A stretch of 64,000 bases of DNA from Asterias rubens (GCF_902459465.1 NC_047064.1:7714762-7778761); one strand, 5' to 3'. Numbered from the stretch's first letter, positions 48,501 to 59,399 are shown. Notes: generated from the letters alone by a model not told the origin. Translations and numbers: made by a program.

Positions 48501-51500
48501 CCTTTATCATGACCCTGAACCCAATTTCCTGAAGCAGCTAAGCACACAAAAAATGGTTAGCACGGACAAATAGTTAGGTTACCAGCAAAATTACATTTCT
48601 TTTGCTATGCGACTGGTTACCAGCTAATGTTTTGCTTGAAATTTAGTCCTGATTACTACTCTGATATTGCCTTGAAAGTTGGATGACAAAAATTGATCTG
48701 CAGAGGCATTATCTCGGCCCACATGCATAATAATATTGAACTCTGTATTATAAGTATTTCCCTTAATAAAAAAAAAATATGAGTATATTAATCTCCCATT
48801 ACTGGAAGTTGCCAAGCTCCAAAGGTAGGTTGGGCTCCTGACCTAGATGACCCAATTTAGAACATGGGATCCGTTATCGGGGAATTTAATATCTCCGGTT
48901 GTTGCCAGGGCTCATCTGGAGTGGCCTATGCGGAGGTTTACCATCAATATTAACTGAGGGCCCTGCACAGTGTTTCATTGTGGGTTTTGTTTTGCTCATT
49001 TTTTTTTTTAGGTAGTAATATGACAAATACAATGTTCCAATCTAGGCTGAGGATCAAGTCACTTCATGATGGGGGCATTTTATTTTATTTTTACTTTACT
49101 TGGTTTGTTGAGTCTGGTGAAAGGCTCCCATGGGGAGATTCATTCAATATTCTGTTGGAACTAAACCAAAAATAATCTTGCATTTTTGTTGAAAGATTTA
49201 AGTGGATTGTGGAAACATTAGAATTGTGCAGCCTTGCACTTAAGCTTCATCCCACTTGAAAGTATTCAATTTTTAAGGAAGTTATTAATGTACTAAGAGA
49301 CAGTCGGTCACAAATGTTCTTTGAAAAAAAAAACAGTTACCACAATGATTTTGATCTTTTGATTTCTTCATTCCAACATTAATATTAGTCAAATCGTGTG
49401 AACAGGTCAATGGAATATCAAAAACAAATGAACTTCAAAATCAAAGTCGTTGTTACAAACTTTTTTTTTACTGATTTGCAACAGTTACACATTATACCAG
49501 TCTTAAACCCCCATGCTTGATACTTATAAAACATTTCATGCATCGCTTTTTGTGTATTATTAGGCCTACGTTTTATTTTTAACAGGGGTTTTCAGACAAC
49601 AAAAATAACATAATACCTACTATATGTGGCTACCTTTGTACCCAGAACTTTCCCGTGTGATTCCAGAACAGTAATCCCGGACAAAAACACCATTACCCCT
49701 TATCCTTCCATCTGAGAATAGGAAGAAAAAAAGTCCAACCTCAAAAGCCATGGACTTAACCTCTTCTTAAATAGTTTATCCTTTTTTTCCCCCTTCATTC
49801 CGAGGCCTAACTGTGTGACTGAACGTTGTGACTCTATGAATAGAGCCTCCAGTTGCTACCTGCTATTGAAGGGAAAGGCCCCTCACCCCTCTATTCTCGA
49901 AAAAGAATTTTAATCAAATACAGAAAGAAAAAAACGCTGGAACGCAACAAAAGAGTGTTTTCTTAGGAGCTTGGTTATATCAAAACATGAGCTTTTGGGG
50001 CCTATTATGTCAGCCTTGGACCCAAAGGTACTCCTGTGAAAAGACTGGGGCTAAATCTGATACTTTTTCCTGTTCACTGTGGTGACAGAAAAAAAAACTT
50101 GGGTCCCCCCCCCCTCCCCCCTTCAAGTGCTGATGTGTGATAGCCAGCAGTAAGGTTTCAGGTAAACCACAAATCCATTTGAGAAACATGCATAGCATAC
50201 ATGCCTTGCCCAAGCACTAAAGTCAACACTGGACACAAAGTAATAACTAAGAAACGTGATGTTGTTGTAGATAGGCAAATCCCTTTTGCTAGTAGTATTA
50301 AAGCTTATTTGCATATTTATGAATGAGCTGCGAGAGGGGAGGGAGGGAGGGAGTGAAGAAGCTAATGCACTATAAACATGCCTTGATGTGTCAGTGAACA
50401 TTGGACAACGTTTTAATGTCACTTGTGCCGTTTGTTATACTATAATGTAGGTTGGGAAATGATAGATAGCAGGAATCAAAAGGTGTGGGTACTTTTTGTG
50501 CAACACAAAAACTAAGTTACACAAAACCCAAACGCCCACAGATTTACAAAAACTTTTTCAAGACAAAGATGGCAGAAAGCTTCCCTTGGATATAACTTGC
50601 TGATGAGGTGCTGGACTCTTTTGAGAAGTGAGTGAAACAGTTTCACCCAAATAACTTTGGTGGCCCACAATATTTGGGTTGATAATTACATGTTTTTGTG
50701 ATGTAGGGCCTATAGACTCTCACAAGCAACCATGGTTTAAACCAAAACTGTCCCTTTCAAGTTTTCATCTAATTTAGCCACATATCTTATTTTGTACATG
50801 ATACACAACAATGCTCGCTGGAAATCATTTTCATAGAAAACAACTCATCCTAGCTTCACTGGGGAAAAAAACAAAATGGCCTTGCATGGTTGTGGCCGGA
50901 GATACTATTATTCCATTCTCTGAATTCTAGTAGTTGAATTTTCATCATGCATCCATTGCAAATATACACACACTATATACACACACACTCCCAACCCTAA
51001 CTCATTAATTCCTTTACCATTCACCCATGTGCGGCCAACCAACCAACCAGCAGTGAACCAGTGTTCTGCCCACCCTGCCAATATAGAAAAGCCTGGCCCA
51101 TCTAACCTTGGCCAGTAGACAGACTGTCTCCACTCCACCATATTAAGCATGTAGGAGGTCAGAAGCCCATGCAGTTAACGCTGGCTCCAGCGGTCTCCAG
51201 AGAACGCTGAACGACAGCTGCTGAGAACTTCCTCTTAATGCTTAACCCCCTAGCTGTCCAGGGAAACAGAGAGAGAGAGGGAGAGACATGGCTAGATGCA
51301 GAATGCAGCAGCAGCAGCGGCCATGTTTCTTCTTCTGCATTGTGGATTATAAGAAATATTGACTTCTGCTCTGGCCCCGAAGGCTGGTCCAGGTACACAC
51401 ATGTACCACAGAACCAATTTGATTGCATAAACATGATGCACTCATCTGTTTTGAGGTTGTGACTGTACATTATATATACCATATTTTGTCAAACCCTCCC

Positions 51501-54500
51501 CCTCCCCACCCCACCAATCCTCCCACCACCATATCACCAAAAGAACAAGTAAAGAGCAACATTGACATATCATTTCATACTTTGCCCGTGGGCTTACACA
51601 ACATGAACCTTTTTGATTGCAATATGACACAAGACATGGCAGTGAGTGTAAATATCCTCAACATGAGTTTAGGCCTATCCGAATGTCCCTGCTGGGTTTA
51701 CACACTTTCAATCCATATCACACACAAAACTTGAAGACGTAAATTGTAAACAATTCATAAATCATAATTCATAAATCATAATTTAGCTAGATGTAGTTCA
51801 TTGCATGTAGGTCACTGCATTTGCACAAATGCACATGAATGTAACAATGGGATTGCCCACTGTATTCACAATGACTACAAAGAGTGAATCGGTGTCATAA
51901 TTTAGGGTTACTCTTAAATAATATGAGAAAGGGCACCCCTACAATACAAAAATATCTTAGTTGGGCAAGCCTTTAGGCCTATAAAAACCACTACTAGTAT
52001 TTAAAGTAGTCACCCGTCATATTTTTCTCGATAATACTCTTTAGGAACTTCAATTAGAATCAAGGACCGTTGCTTTCTTATCTCCATCTCCCCCCTAAAA
52101 AACTCAGCATCTTCCGTTTCTCCTGCTGTCCTGCACACATGGATACATTTTGCCGGCACAAAATCTCTGGTCTGGTCGTGTAAATATCAAAACCACATTT
52201 TGATGCCGCCAAAGCTTAAAGCCATGTTGACCCAAGATGTGTATATTATTTCATATTCCACCTGAACAGTCTCAGAAAAATAGAAGAAAAAAAAACTGGG
52301 TCACGAGTACCCCCATTGTGTCACGTTCACTCAGGAAACTTGCACTTGGTGGTTGTGTGCTACACACTTGAGCGTAATCATACGTAGATTAAGAGTAAAC
52401 TACATGTAGGCGGCCCTATCATTTCTATGCATGCAGAGCGATTAAAATGAAATCAATATTTATCATAGTTCAGCTGTTTGTTTTTTTTGTCCCTTTAAAA
52501 GACCGAACCAAGGTTGCATGTAAAAATTGTATTCTGTCCTCTTTTTGTGTATGTGTGTAAAATGAGCAGTCTGATTGTTGATTTTTTGGGCCCTCTGAAA
52601 AATCAGCAAAATTGTTACTTGAAAGTCTATTAAAGCCTATTGTATTGTATACCAGCCTTTGTAGTCAACATATTTTTTGCTAGCAAGGGTAAAATATCAT
52701 GCCTGCTGAATGGGGTACAATATTCCATTAGAATGGCAACAAAGGCTGTAGCTTGATGGAAAGTATTGTGTTCAGAGTTTTACCATTACACTCCTTTCCC
52801 ATTTGATTCTTGTTTTGTTTGGGGGGGGGGTTGGTAAATCTTTAGGTTAGTCACTCAGGTGAGATTCGAACTGTGTTCTACTAGAGGAGGTATCTGGAAA
52901 GCTACCCTACCCCAAGCAGGTTGACTCGGTAATCAAAGGGCCAGTTTGAATTTCAAAATCAAATGTCAAAGTGATATTCTGCATCTATTTACAGGGTGTT
53001 ATTTTCTTGTAATGTTGTCTGCAGAGTCCGACTTAAATCTGCAGAGAATTAGGCTTAATATATTATGTAGCCCCTGGTGCATCTATTACATCAGGCTGTT
53101 GTTTTCTTGTAGTCTGCAGAGTCTTGATTCTGCAGAGATTCTTTCTTTTAATATTCTGTAGCCCGATGCAGTTTTGACATCGGTGTGTTATTTTCTTGTA
53201 AGTTGTAGTCTGCAGAGTACGAGTTGAATCTGCAGAGATTCAAGATTCTGTCTCAATATATTCTGTAGCCCTTAAATGCATAATATAAGGGTGTTATTTT
53301 CGTGTCTGGCTTTGAGAATCTGACTTGAATCTGTCCCAAAACATTTTATTAGGGGTTTTCCTAAATTCCTCCAGCCACCCCCTTTAAAATGAAGAACTGA
53401 AAATGGAAACATATCAGTCTGGGATGACACTAGGCATTATTATGAAATAGGAGCTACTGCAACTGATGACCCGACAGCCCTTTGCTGAGCAATAGGGGCC
53501 TGTTAGAATGATGTTTCTTCATTTGCCAGATACGATGAGTGAAAGAGCTCTGCTAGGACAGTGAAAGCTCAGTAATATATGTTCCCTGTCATTAGGGTGA
53601 CTGCTAAGACTGCTAAGACTAGAGCGCAAGGGGGCCCGGAATAGGTTGTTTTGATTTTGGAAAATGTCAACTTTCCCATAAAAATATCACAAGAAATCCC
53701 ATGTTTCTGTTGTATTTTGTGTATTGTTTGATCAGCAAATGAGGTTGCAGGAATGCGGATTGTTTATATTCTTAGAAGCATGTCAAGACTAAAAATTACT
53801 TGCACAGGACAGGTTTGATATAAATATTTATGGTATTGGCCAAAAAAGTAAAGGGACTGTTGTCTTATTCCATGATCATTGGAAAGCTATCAATTTATTT
53901 ATTTATAGGCATACATCAATGTTATGTTGATATTTCATTCGCATAAAGAAAAAGATTGTCGGCCATTTTACGTGTGCCTTGTGAACACAAGGCATGGTGT
54001 AGGCCTACATGTACAGACAATCTCATTGTGCATGTGTAGGCCTACAATATATGAATATGAAGGAGCAAGCAGTCCATTGTAAAGGTGTGATTTGCGTTAA
54101 AGAAAACACCGTACATGTATGGATGTAATTTTTTCAGTCAATATCGAGTATAATGACGATGTACAACATATATGTAGGCCTATATGCTCAGAGAAAAAGC
54201 ATTATCAATGTTAGGGTTTGCACTGGAATCTCGATTCTGCAATTTAGTTTTATTAATTTATAAGCACTAGTGCTCATAGTTTTGCAATTCTGGCTATAAA
54301 ACCTTGTAACTGGTGTTTCAACAGTATCTAGTTATTTTGCCCTTTTATAAGGGGCCATACTTTTTTTCGTTTTCGTTTCTTTTTTTATGGAGCGCTGCAG
54401 TTGTTTTCGTTCTTTTCCCAGCAGTAGTATGCAATGATTAATGACCCCAATTCTCGCAGCGGCTGGCACAAAATGCCTACCCTGGATTGCAAATGCATAC

Positions 54501-55881
54501 CATTTTTTCCCCTTCTTCTATCTTGGTTCATAACTGTCTCTGATCTACAACTCATATTTTTTGTCCCCCAAGTCTGCTGTATTCTCTTGAAGGTTGACTG
54601 GTCTTGGCCAGGACCTCTTTCTCTCCTGAGTATTTCGTTAAAATTAAAAAAAATTGGCCTGTGCAGTCCTTCAGAAAGAGGGATTGCAGACAGGTGGCTT
54701 GCCTGGATTGCATCTTTTGAATTTTGTTGTTGGTTTTAAGACATTCCTTGGTGTTGCTGGCTTGCTTTTGAGAGACTCAGAGAAGAGGGAGAATCTAAGG
54801 CAAATATTAGATTAATAGGCCATTCCAGAGTCTGGTGTACTGACATCCCCCCCCCCCTTTCCAACCCAATTTACGGCTTGAAATAATCTTTGATGGTCAG
54901 ACTTGCATGATTTACTGTGGTAAATAAATTGCCATGCCTTGAGTGTCTTGGAAATATTAAGAGGAACACTGTCACTTGAGGGCCGTGGAGGGGGGTTTTA
55001 AGTCTCTCATGTCTCATGAAAAATGTGTTGTCAGGGGTTTTGGCTTGAGCCCCTTGTTCCTCCCTAAAATATCAAGGTTAAAGTGTTCAGTTCAGTTTTT
55101 CTTGAGTTATATTATCTCTTCCCTCTTTATATTTCATGCACATGATGACTTCACACATTTCCTTGAGCCCCTTTTCACATGAGAGTAATTACGCAAGGGT
55201 CCCCTGCTAATTTGCTCTCCTCATGTGAAAAGGGCCCTAATTTAAACCCACTTGGGTTCGACACATTTTGATCACCTCTGTATTGTTGAATTGCTTATTA
55301 ATGAGAGCTCTTTTCTGTTTATTTTCGTTTCTACAGATGCTCAGGACAGTAGAGGGCAGCCTCACTGGTGTCATATAGCGTATTGGGAGCACCGAACACG
55401 AGTGGGACGCATGTACACAGTATTCTTAGATTCTGTAAATATCTTCTACGAACTACCTCATGGGGACGGGTTCTGCCTGCGGTCGTTGACCCGCGACGAG
55501 CGCTCGGAATCCGTCGTCAGAACTCGAAAGAAAGTCGGCTGCGGCCTGACCATGAGCCGGGAGTCGGACGGCGTGTGGCTGTACAACCGAAGTAACTTTG
55601 CCTTATTTGTCAACTCTCCTACCCTGGATGCCTTACCGCCGTCGAGAACGTTAACCGTGCACAAGCTCATGCCGGGCTACTCGATCAAAGTGTTTGATTA
55701 CGCCAAGTCACAGATGCTGGAGCATGCACGGCGAGATCCGGAGCCCCCGGACGGGCCGACGGACCCCCACTCTATTCGGATCAGCTTCATCAAAGGGTGG
55801 GGGCCACGTTACTCCAGACAATTCATCACCTCGTGCCCATGCTGGCTCGAAGTGATCCTTACCAGACCACGTTTACATTGA
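21070..55881 (+). CDS. SMAD6: Inhibitory Smad (SMAD6/7 class), four coding exons
   Basis: I-Smads block BMP/TGF-beta signalling by binding activated type I receptors or competing for Smad4, and recruit Smurf/NEDD4-type ubiquitin ligases. Exons are 21070-21511, 22348-22401, 23720-23842 and 55337-55881, all joined in phase 1, giving 387 aa. Exon 1 gives [17 protein letters not shown] and an MH1-like domain (about 44-147, ending [11 protein letters not shown]). Exon 2 carries the PPPPY motif (150-154), exon 3 a Ser/Thr-rich linker, and exon 4 the MH2 domain (about 215-383: [51 protein letters not shown]). The C-terminus is ILTRPRLH with no SSXS phosphorylation site, as expected of an I-Smad. The MH2 is closer to SMAD6 than SMAD7 ([16 protein letters not shown]). 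It is shorter than human SMAD6 (496 aa) and SMAD7 (426 aa), mainly in the N-terminal region. Intron 3 is 31,494 nt. The start matches the family N-terminus. Confidence 0.97.
21512..22347 (+). other. SMAD6: Inhibitory Smad intron 1
   Basis: 836 nt. A GC-rich block at 21995-22200, with CATGGCGCC at about 22093, stands out from the AT-rich rest and could be an intronic control element. The ORFs in it are not coding. Confidence 0.85.
22348..22401 (+). CDS. SMAD6: Inhibitory Smad coding exon 2 (54-nt PPPPY micro-exon)
   Basis: The acceptor is GCATTGTATAG|AATCG and the donor GAAG|GTGTGT, phase 1 at both ends. With the split Glu it reads [18 protein letters not shown], matching the ESPPPPYSR of vertebrate SMAD6/7. 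PPPPY binds WW domains of Smurf-type E3 ligases. It is too short for ORF-length gene finding. Confidence 0.95.
22402..23719 (+). other. SMAD6: Inhibitory Smad intron 2
   Basis: 1318 nt, AT-rich, with two long poly-C runs at 23223-23241 and 23447-23466 and a CTCT-rich pyrimidine tract before the acceptor. I see no other feature. Confidence 0.85.
23720..23842 (+). CDS. SMAD6: Inhibitory Smad coding exon 3 (linker)
   Basis: The acceptor is TGGAAACCAG|CCTCG and the donor TTTCAG|GTTGG; 123 nt, phase 1 at both ends. It encodes a Ser/Thr/Glu-rich linker ([18 protein letters not shown]...QLYAVS). It joins exon 4 through a split Asp codon. Position, phase and composition match the third exon of vertebrate SMAD6; the sequence itself is poorly conserved. 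Confidence 0.9.
25185..25217 (+). other. G-quadruplex-forming tract
   Basis: At least six G runs of 3-6 bases are separated by 1-3 bases (GGGGGGAGGGAGGGGTGAGG...). This meets the usual G-quadruplex pattern on the sense strand of the Smad pre-mRNA. Confidence 0.6.
25233..25440 (+). repeat. Foldback repeat family D, copy 2
   Basis: It shares TTATAAAGCCTGC, TTACTGAGCACAGAGAACTC, GCTTAGCAATTATAGGTTAC and TTTTGCTTAGCAATGG with the copy at 2208. It is more diverged. Confidence 0.55.
25867..26263 (+). mobile_element. TTAA-flanked MITE (family E)
   Basis: The left end TTAAAGGCAATAGAATACC and right end GGTATAAAAAAACATCCCTTTAA are imperfect inverted repeats, with TTAA at both borders. It shares internal landmarks (ATCAACAGCTGCAGTGCT) with the element at 18592-18961. 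No ORF. Confidence 0.6.
27258..27502. repeat. Two family C repeats in inverted arrangement
   Basis: A minus-strand partial copy (27258-27357, AGGCCTGTATGCTTCTATTT) is followed directly by a plus-strand copy (27358-27502, GCCCGATACTTCACGG to GAAGCACACAAGCCTGG). Confidence 0.65.
32653..32783 (-). repeat. Family C short repeat, minus-strand copy
   Basis: It begins CAGGCCTGTATGCATCGTTT and contains TTGTAAATTTCTATTGGAGA and CAAGGGCACCAAGGGCATGG. It is the reverse complement of the family consensus seen at 8250. Confidence 0.6.
33721..34072 (+). repeat. 176-bp perfect-phase tandem duplication
   Basis: The segment 33721-33896 is repeated at 33897-34072. I see a single difference, G at 33864 against A at 34040. 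The near identity indicates a recent duplication, or an assembly artefact. The unit has no ORF and does not match the repeat families in this window. Confidence 0.92.
34579..34750 (+). repeat. Family C short repeat, copy in Smad intron 3
   Basis: AGGCCTGATACTACATGGAG, AACGAAGAAGATTG, TTGCTCCAATAGAAATTAAC and AATGCCTTGGTGCCCTTGCC are in the family order. Confidence 0.7.
37179..37543 (+). mobile_element. TTAA-flanked MITE, family A subtype
   Basis: The ends TTAAGCCATTGGACACTTTCGG and CCGAAAGTGTCCAAAGGCTTTAA are inverted repeats bounded by TTAA. The body keeps ACAAGGGTGG and TTTCACAGGTTTGTTATTTTA. It has its own internal palindrome ATTCTCGATATCGAGAAT. Confidence 0.8.
44140..44290 (+). repeat. 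Family H repeat, copy 1
   Basis: CAAGGCCATTGCTATTTTTC, GGGCACTTCCATTTGGA, TTGGAAACCTTTGTAGGGGC and AAGACCAGGGCAACA also occur, diverged, at 57100-57420. Confidence 0.5.
46756..46780 (+). repeat. (AG)n microsatellite
   Basis: About 12 uninterrupted AG units followed by GGGG. Confidence 0.9.
48515..48640 (+). repeat. Foldback repeat family D, copy 3
   Basis: ACCCAATTTCCTGAAGC, GCTAAGCACACAAAAAATGG, TTAGGTTACCAGCAAAATTA and GACTGGTTACCAGCTAAT follow the family D order. Confidence 0.5.
52994..53340 (+). repeat. Degenerate tandem repeat, about four units of about 100 bp
   Basis: The block GTGTTATTTTCTTGT restarts near 52996, 53097, 53185 and 53291. It is followed by GTCTGCAGAGT.CGA, AATCTGCAGAGAT and TTAATATATTCTGTAGCCC. 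Units differ by 10-25 percent and in length. There is no ORF across the array. Confidence 0.75.
53341..55165 (+). other. SMAD6: Inhibitory Smad intron 3, last part
   Basis: I see no exon or repeat family here. The minor short ORFs are not coding. Confidence 0.5.
55166..55238. repeat. Short foldback element (about 73 bp)
   Basis: GAGCCCCTTTTCACATGAGA and CTCATGTGAAAAGGGCCC are inverted complements, about 100 bp before the MH2 exon acceptor. It could fold into a stem in the pre-mRNA. Confidence 0.6.
55337..55881 (+). CDS. SMAD6: Inhibitory Smad coding exon 4 (MH2 domain and stop)
   Basis: The acceptor is TTTCGTTTCTACAG|ATGCT. This exon encodes 180 residues, [11 protein letters not shown]... 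through the stop TGA at 55879. The whole MH2 domain lies in one exon, including the L3-loop region [22 protein letters not shown] content is clearly higher than in the flanking intron. Confidence 0.97.
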
Positions 55882-57099
55882 TCATCATCATCATCATCAT
55901 ACCTTTTATGTTTACTTCTAGATCTAATATAATATTTTATATTATATATATTATATATTATAATACTGTAAATATGGAAACTCATTTTTACAATGTAATT
56001 TATGGTGCGGTTGTACTCTGCTATAATTAACATAAAGAGGACTTCACATCCCCTTCCCCCAGAGAAATACAAAACAGAAAAGAAAAAAAAACATGAGTTT
56101 TTTTTTTTAGGGATGGTACAGCTAACTATCAAATAACTGTCCTTTTAAGTTGGTACAGTTATACCATACCAAACACCCCAAGAACAAATGTGTATTTCGG
56201 ATGGAATACTCTAATCTTTGAGATAAGGGGTTGCCCTTCAGTCTTGTCACTAGTCTGGCGGCTTTTTAACTAGTCAATATTTCAAATGAAATAGGGAAGC
56301 TTTTCAACACTGAGCTAGTACCGGTTCTCGTGTGTTCTAAGTGGCCGATTTGGCCAGATGACCACTGAAGGGAGAACGCTGTGAATACGGCAAGTTAAAA
56401 AAAATTTGGCTGGTCTATTAATTACATAAATAAAAGGTCCTAATGTGACGATTTTGAAAAAAAGGCGGGGAGGAAGAGCTTTCCCTTGGAAATATAATTT
56501 TACTTCAAAACGATAGGATGAGAATGAGGTTAAGGATTGACCCCCAAATGCTGTACCATCTCTAACAATAAATCCACATATCTGTACACAGGTGGAACTC
56601 GAGATGAAAAACATCCCCCATTGAAAACACATGTACCTCAAACCTAGGCAATCTTATGCAAGTAGAAATGCTGCACAGTTCAGATTGCCCTTTTTCCCCC
56701 TTGTACATTGTACATGAAAATGAGGGTGGTTTTTGGACAGCTTTTTTTTTTAAGGAAAAGTGGTAAGAAGATGTTAGAAAGGAAAACTCAGGCCTGGAAT
56801 TCCTTCATTTCTTGACAGTGAAATGGCATTGTCCCCCTCCTCTTACATTAAACAGGGGGGGGGGGTAGTAGCCTGAAGTCCAGTAGAATTTCCCTTTCAA
56901 CTGGTCATTACTGGCTAGTACATAGCTTCCTAGATACTACATATGGGCCCCAAGCATTAAGTGCTTTTCTGCATGGATTCAATTTCTGCAATGAAGTCCA
57001 ATACAGAAATGACTATGCCAAAAAGAAAAATTAAGATATGGACTTCTGGCAACTCATGAAAAGACAACTAACTAACTGGTCCTACAAAGCAATTATTAA

Positions 57100-57420
57100 G
57101 CCTAGAATAGAAAGGGCAAGGCCATTTTCTAAATGGCACTTCCATTGGACAATCTTAAAGTCAATGGGAAACTTTTTGAAAGGGGGCGGCACAGGCCAAG
57201 AAAGACCAGGGGCAACACTAGGGACAACGCAGGCCATGGCCTCCAAGACCAAGTGTAATTCCAGGTCTGTATTTTTAAGTAACACAGGGCAAATCCTGAT
57301 GAAAGCACTTCCACCTTGCACCCTCCCTCCCACTCCCAAAAAGAGGACATGGGGCATTTTTAGAGGGGAGTGAGAATTTGATAACGGAGGCAATGGCTTT
57401 CACAGAATTCCAGGCCAGTA
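57100..57420 (+). repeat. Family H repeat, copy 2
   Basis: It shares AAGGCCATTTTC, TGGCACTTCCATTGGA, ATGGGAAACTTTTTGAAAGG and AAGACCAGGGGCAACAC with the copy at 44140. It ends near GGCAATGGCTTTCACAG and CAGGCCAG. Confidence 0.5.
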
Positions 57421-57443
57421 AGACAACTTGTACTCTATGACCA

Positions 57444-57563
57444 TGTTTGAAACGGCAACTTCGGCTTAAGCTATGGCTAGATCAGCGCGTCTGCCAGTGT
57501 TGAAGAATAGGCAGACGAGCACAATCTAGCCGTAGCTGTAACCGAAGTTGCTGTATCAGACAC
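57444..57563. mobile_element. Short foldback MITE (about 120 bp)
   Basis: TGTTTGAAACGGCAACTTCG and CGAAGTTGCTGTATCAGACA are inverted complements, and the arms continue with AGCTATGGCTAGAT and ATCTAGCCGTAGCT. Little interior remains between them. Confidence 0.7.
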
Positions 57564-58136
57564 AGTCTTAGAGAGAGAGAGAGAGGGGGTTAAGACCGGT
57601 TTTAGTCGGTGGTCGCAGAAATTAAAAGGCACGATAAAGAAAAGCATTTAAAGATGCTGGCGATCGTCTGCATTCAACGATTATATTCGCGCAACTGACT
57701 ACAAACCGGCCTTTACTCTCGGGTTGAATTTCAGAATTTTTCAAATCCTGTGTACATGTACTGACAGAGACCTTTTATATAACACTGGTTATGATTCACA
57801 TTATATAACAGAGAGAACCATGTTGATGGTATCAATAAAATAAAATAAAAAACCTTTAATATGCACACTTGAAACACTGTCTCTATGCTGACTCATTTCT
57901 AAATGTATTCCTTATAAAATAATGAAACGATTGCTTGCAAAAAGAGGAAATTATTGGGCGATTGTCTTCCCCTCTTGTCTGAGCATAAATGCTCACAGAA
58001 GCTACTTTAAATCTTAAACTCTAATGACTTACAACAAGTTTTAAAAGCACCTTCATTTCAACATGCCTAAGTTATTACTCCAAAATGTTGTGAGTGACCA
58101 TACAAACAACCCTCATGAAGCCTTTCTCGGACATTT

Positions 58137-58531
58137 CAAAGCATACTATTGGTAATTACCAATTGGTAATTACTCAATCATTATTGGCATAACGACTTTC
58201 TTGGTTTAACAAACAATAAAGAGAGCTAGGGATGACTCGATATTATAAAACAATGAGAGAAAAGGCCCCCCTCCGAACTAATTTAGTTTTTTAGAAACTG
58301 CTAATTTCTCCCACAAAATATTGAAAGACTTAGTCCTGAAGCCTTTGTAATAGGCATCTGAAAGCGTACAAATTTGTGCAACAAGGGTGTTTTTTTATTC
58401 TTTCATTATTCTCTTGCATCTTCGATGACTAATTGAGCCCAAAAATGTTCACAGATTTGTTATTTGTATGCATATCCAGTGAGAATACTGGTCTTTGACA
58501 TTACTTCTAAAGGTGTATAGTGCCTTTTTAA
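58137..58531 (+). mobile_element. MITE family A, diverged copy
   Basis: It starts CAAAGCATACTATTGGTAAT, with a small local duplication of GGTAATTA, and ends GTATAGTGCCTTTTTA. It keeps CAACAAGGGTGTTTTTTTAT, ATTGAGCCCA and TTCACAGATTTGTTATTTG. Confidence 0.65.
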
Positions 58532-58599
58532 AAAGCAAATGGGGTTTCGTTGTAGAATTCGACCCTCCTCCCCAAGGCAGGTGATGCTATGTTTGTTAC

Positions 58600-59230
58600 G
58601 GTATTAAGGCTGTTGATGGAAGGCGATGGAAGGCGATGCAAGGATCAAACGGTGAACCCGTTGACCAGTCGCCGGTCCCGAGTGGAATCATCGTACTTGG
58701 CCGAGCCCAGGCCGTTTCCTGTCGATCGATCAGATCATTTTTCCCTTTCTTGGTGATAAGTGAAAACAGAGACCGGAGAAAGAAAGAATCGGTGAAAGAA
58801 TATCAAAATAATAATTTAATGTCCTTGCTTCCGAAATAATAGAGGAAGAAAAGAAGCCTCGGCAAAAGAAAAAAAAAGAGGAGAAGAAAATAAAAAAGGG
58901 GGGGATGATTCATTCTTGCGAGTCGCCGTCAGAGAGACGTGGTCCACCCGGGATACTAGACTACCTGGAGCCAGTCAGCCCATGCGTGTAGTGATGCCAG
59001 CGTATCGTATTCGTATCACCCATGTATTATACACGTAGAGAGGACCGAGTCGCTGTACACAAAAGGTCCTAATCCGCTGTGACTTCTACAGGGGGAGGGA
59101 GTCCACATGGCGGAGCCGTCCACCGTTAAGATCGGGGGAAAATATCTCGCGGATAACCCGGGCCGGCGGCGCTTGGACCTCGTTCCTTTTAGGTTCACTC
59201 GGCTCCCACCATGACTCTCGCAAGATAATA
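58600..59230. other. GC-rich, CpG-containing island of unknown role
   Basis: It is distinctly GC-richer than its surroundings (GATCGATC, GGCCGGCGGCGC, CCCGGG). A plus-strand ATG at 59107 (MAEPSTVKIGG..., 35 codons) sits in a fair start context, but no donor or homology is evident. It could be a promoter or first exon of the next gene. Confidence 0.3.
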
Positions 59231-59380
59231 CACGTAGATAATTTCATAATCGGACAAGATTAATCAAATTAATTAGCACTGTCTCCTCATTATTCCTTTA
59301 ACCCAGAGGTATCTTTACAGTCGGGACCTCCGTACAGCAATACCTACTCACCGGAAGAGACCGAGCGTATTGTACCCACA

Positions 59381-59399
59381 TTCTCTCTCTCTCTCTCTC
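59381..59399 (+). repeat. (CT)n microsatellite
   Basis: TTCTCTCTCTCTCTCTCTC followed by GAGCTC. Confidence 0.85.

Larger units (their letters stand above)
34073..52993 (+). other. SMAD6: Inhibitory Smad intron 3, middle part
   Basis: No coding exon recognised. Repeats lie at 34579-34750, 37179-37543, 44140-44290 and 48515-48640, and simple repeats include (AG)n at 46756-46780. Repeat-free segments near 34200-34500, 39600-39950, 42180-42480 and 48100-48330 are candidate regulatory DNA; the last contains an AGAGGGCGCT motif. Long ORFs such as 34207-34587 and 41303-41779 show no family motif. Confidence 0.5.
55882..57860 (+). other. SMAD6: Probable 3' UTR and 3' flank of the inhibitory Smad gene
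   Basis: It begins with an (ATC)n run and AT-rich palindromes (55933-55967). Candidate AATAAA signals are at 56429-56434 and in a cluster at 57834-57850. A long 3' UTR would include repeats at 57100-57420 and 57444-57563, so the earlier signal may be the used one. No coding sequence seen. Confidence 0.4.

Noticed and set aside
51742..51785. Short direct repeats of AATTCATAAATCAT resembling a CRISPR-like array
   Set aside because: Only two to three adjacent copies, no spacers, in a eukaryotic intron; a simple tandem slip.
57038..57393. Pairs of about 105-111-aa ORFs on opposite strands
   Set aside because: They lie over a family H repeat and have no domain.
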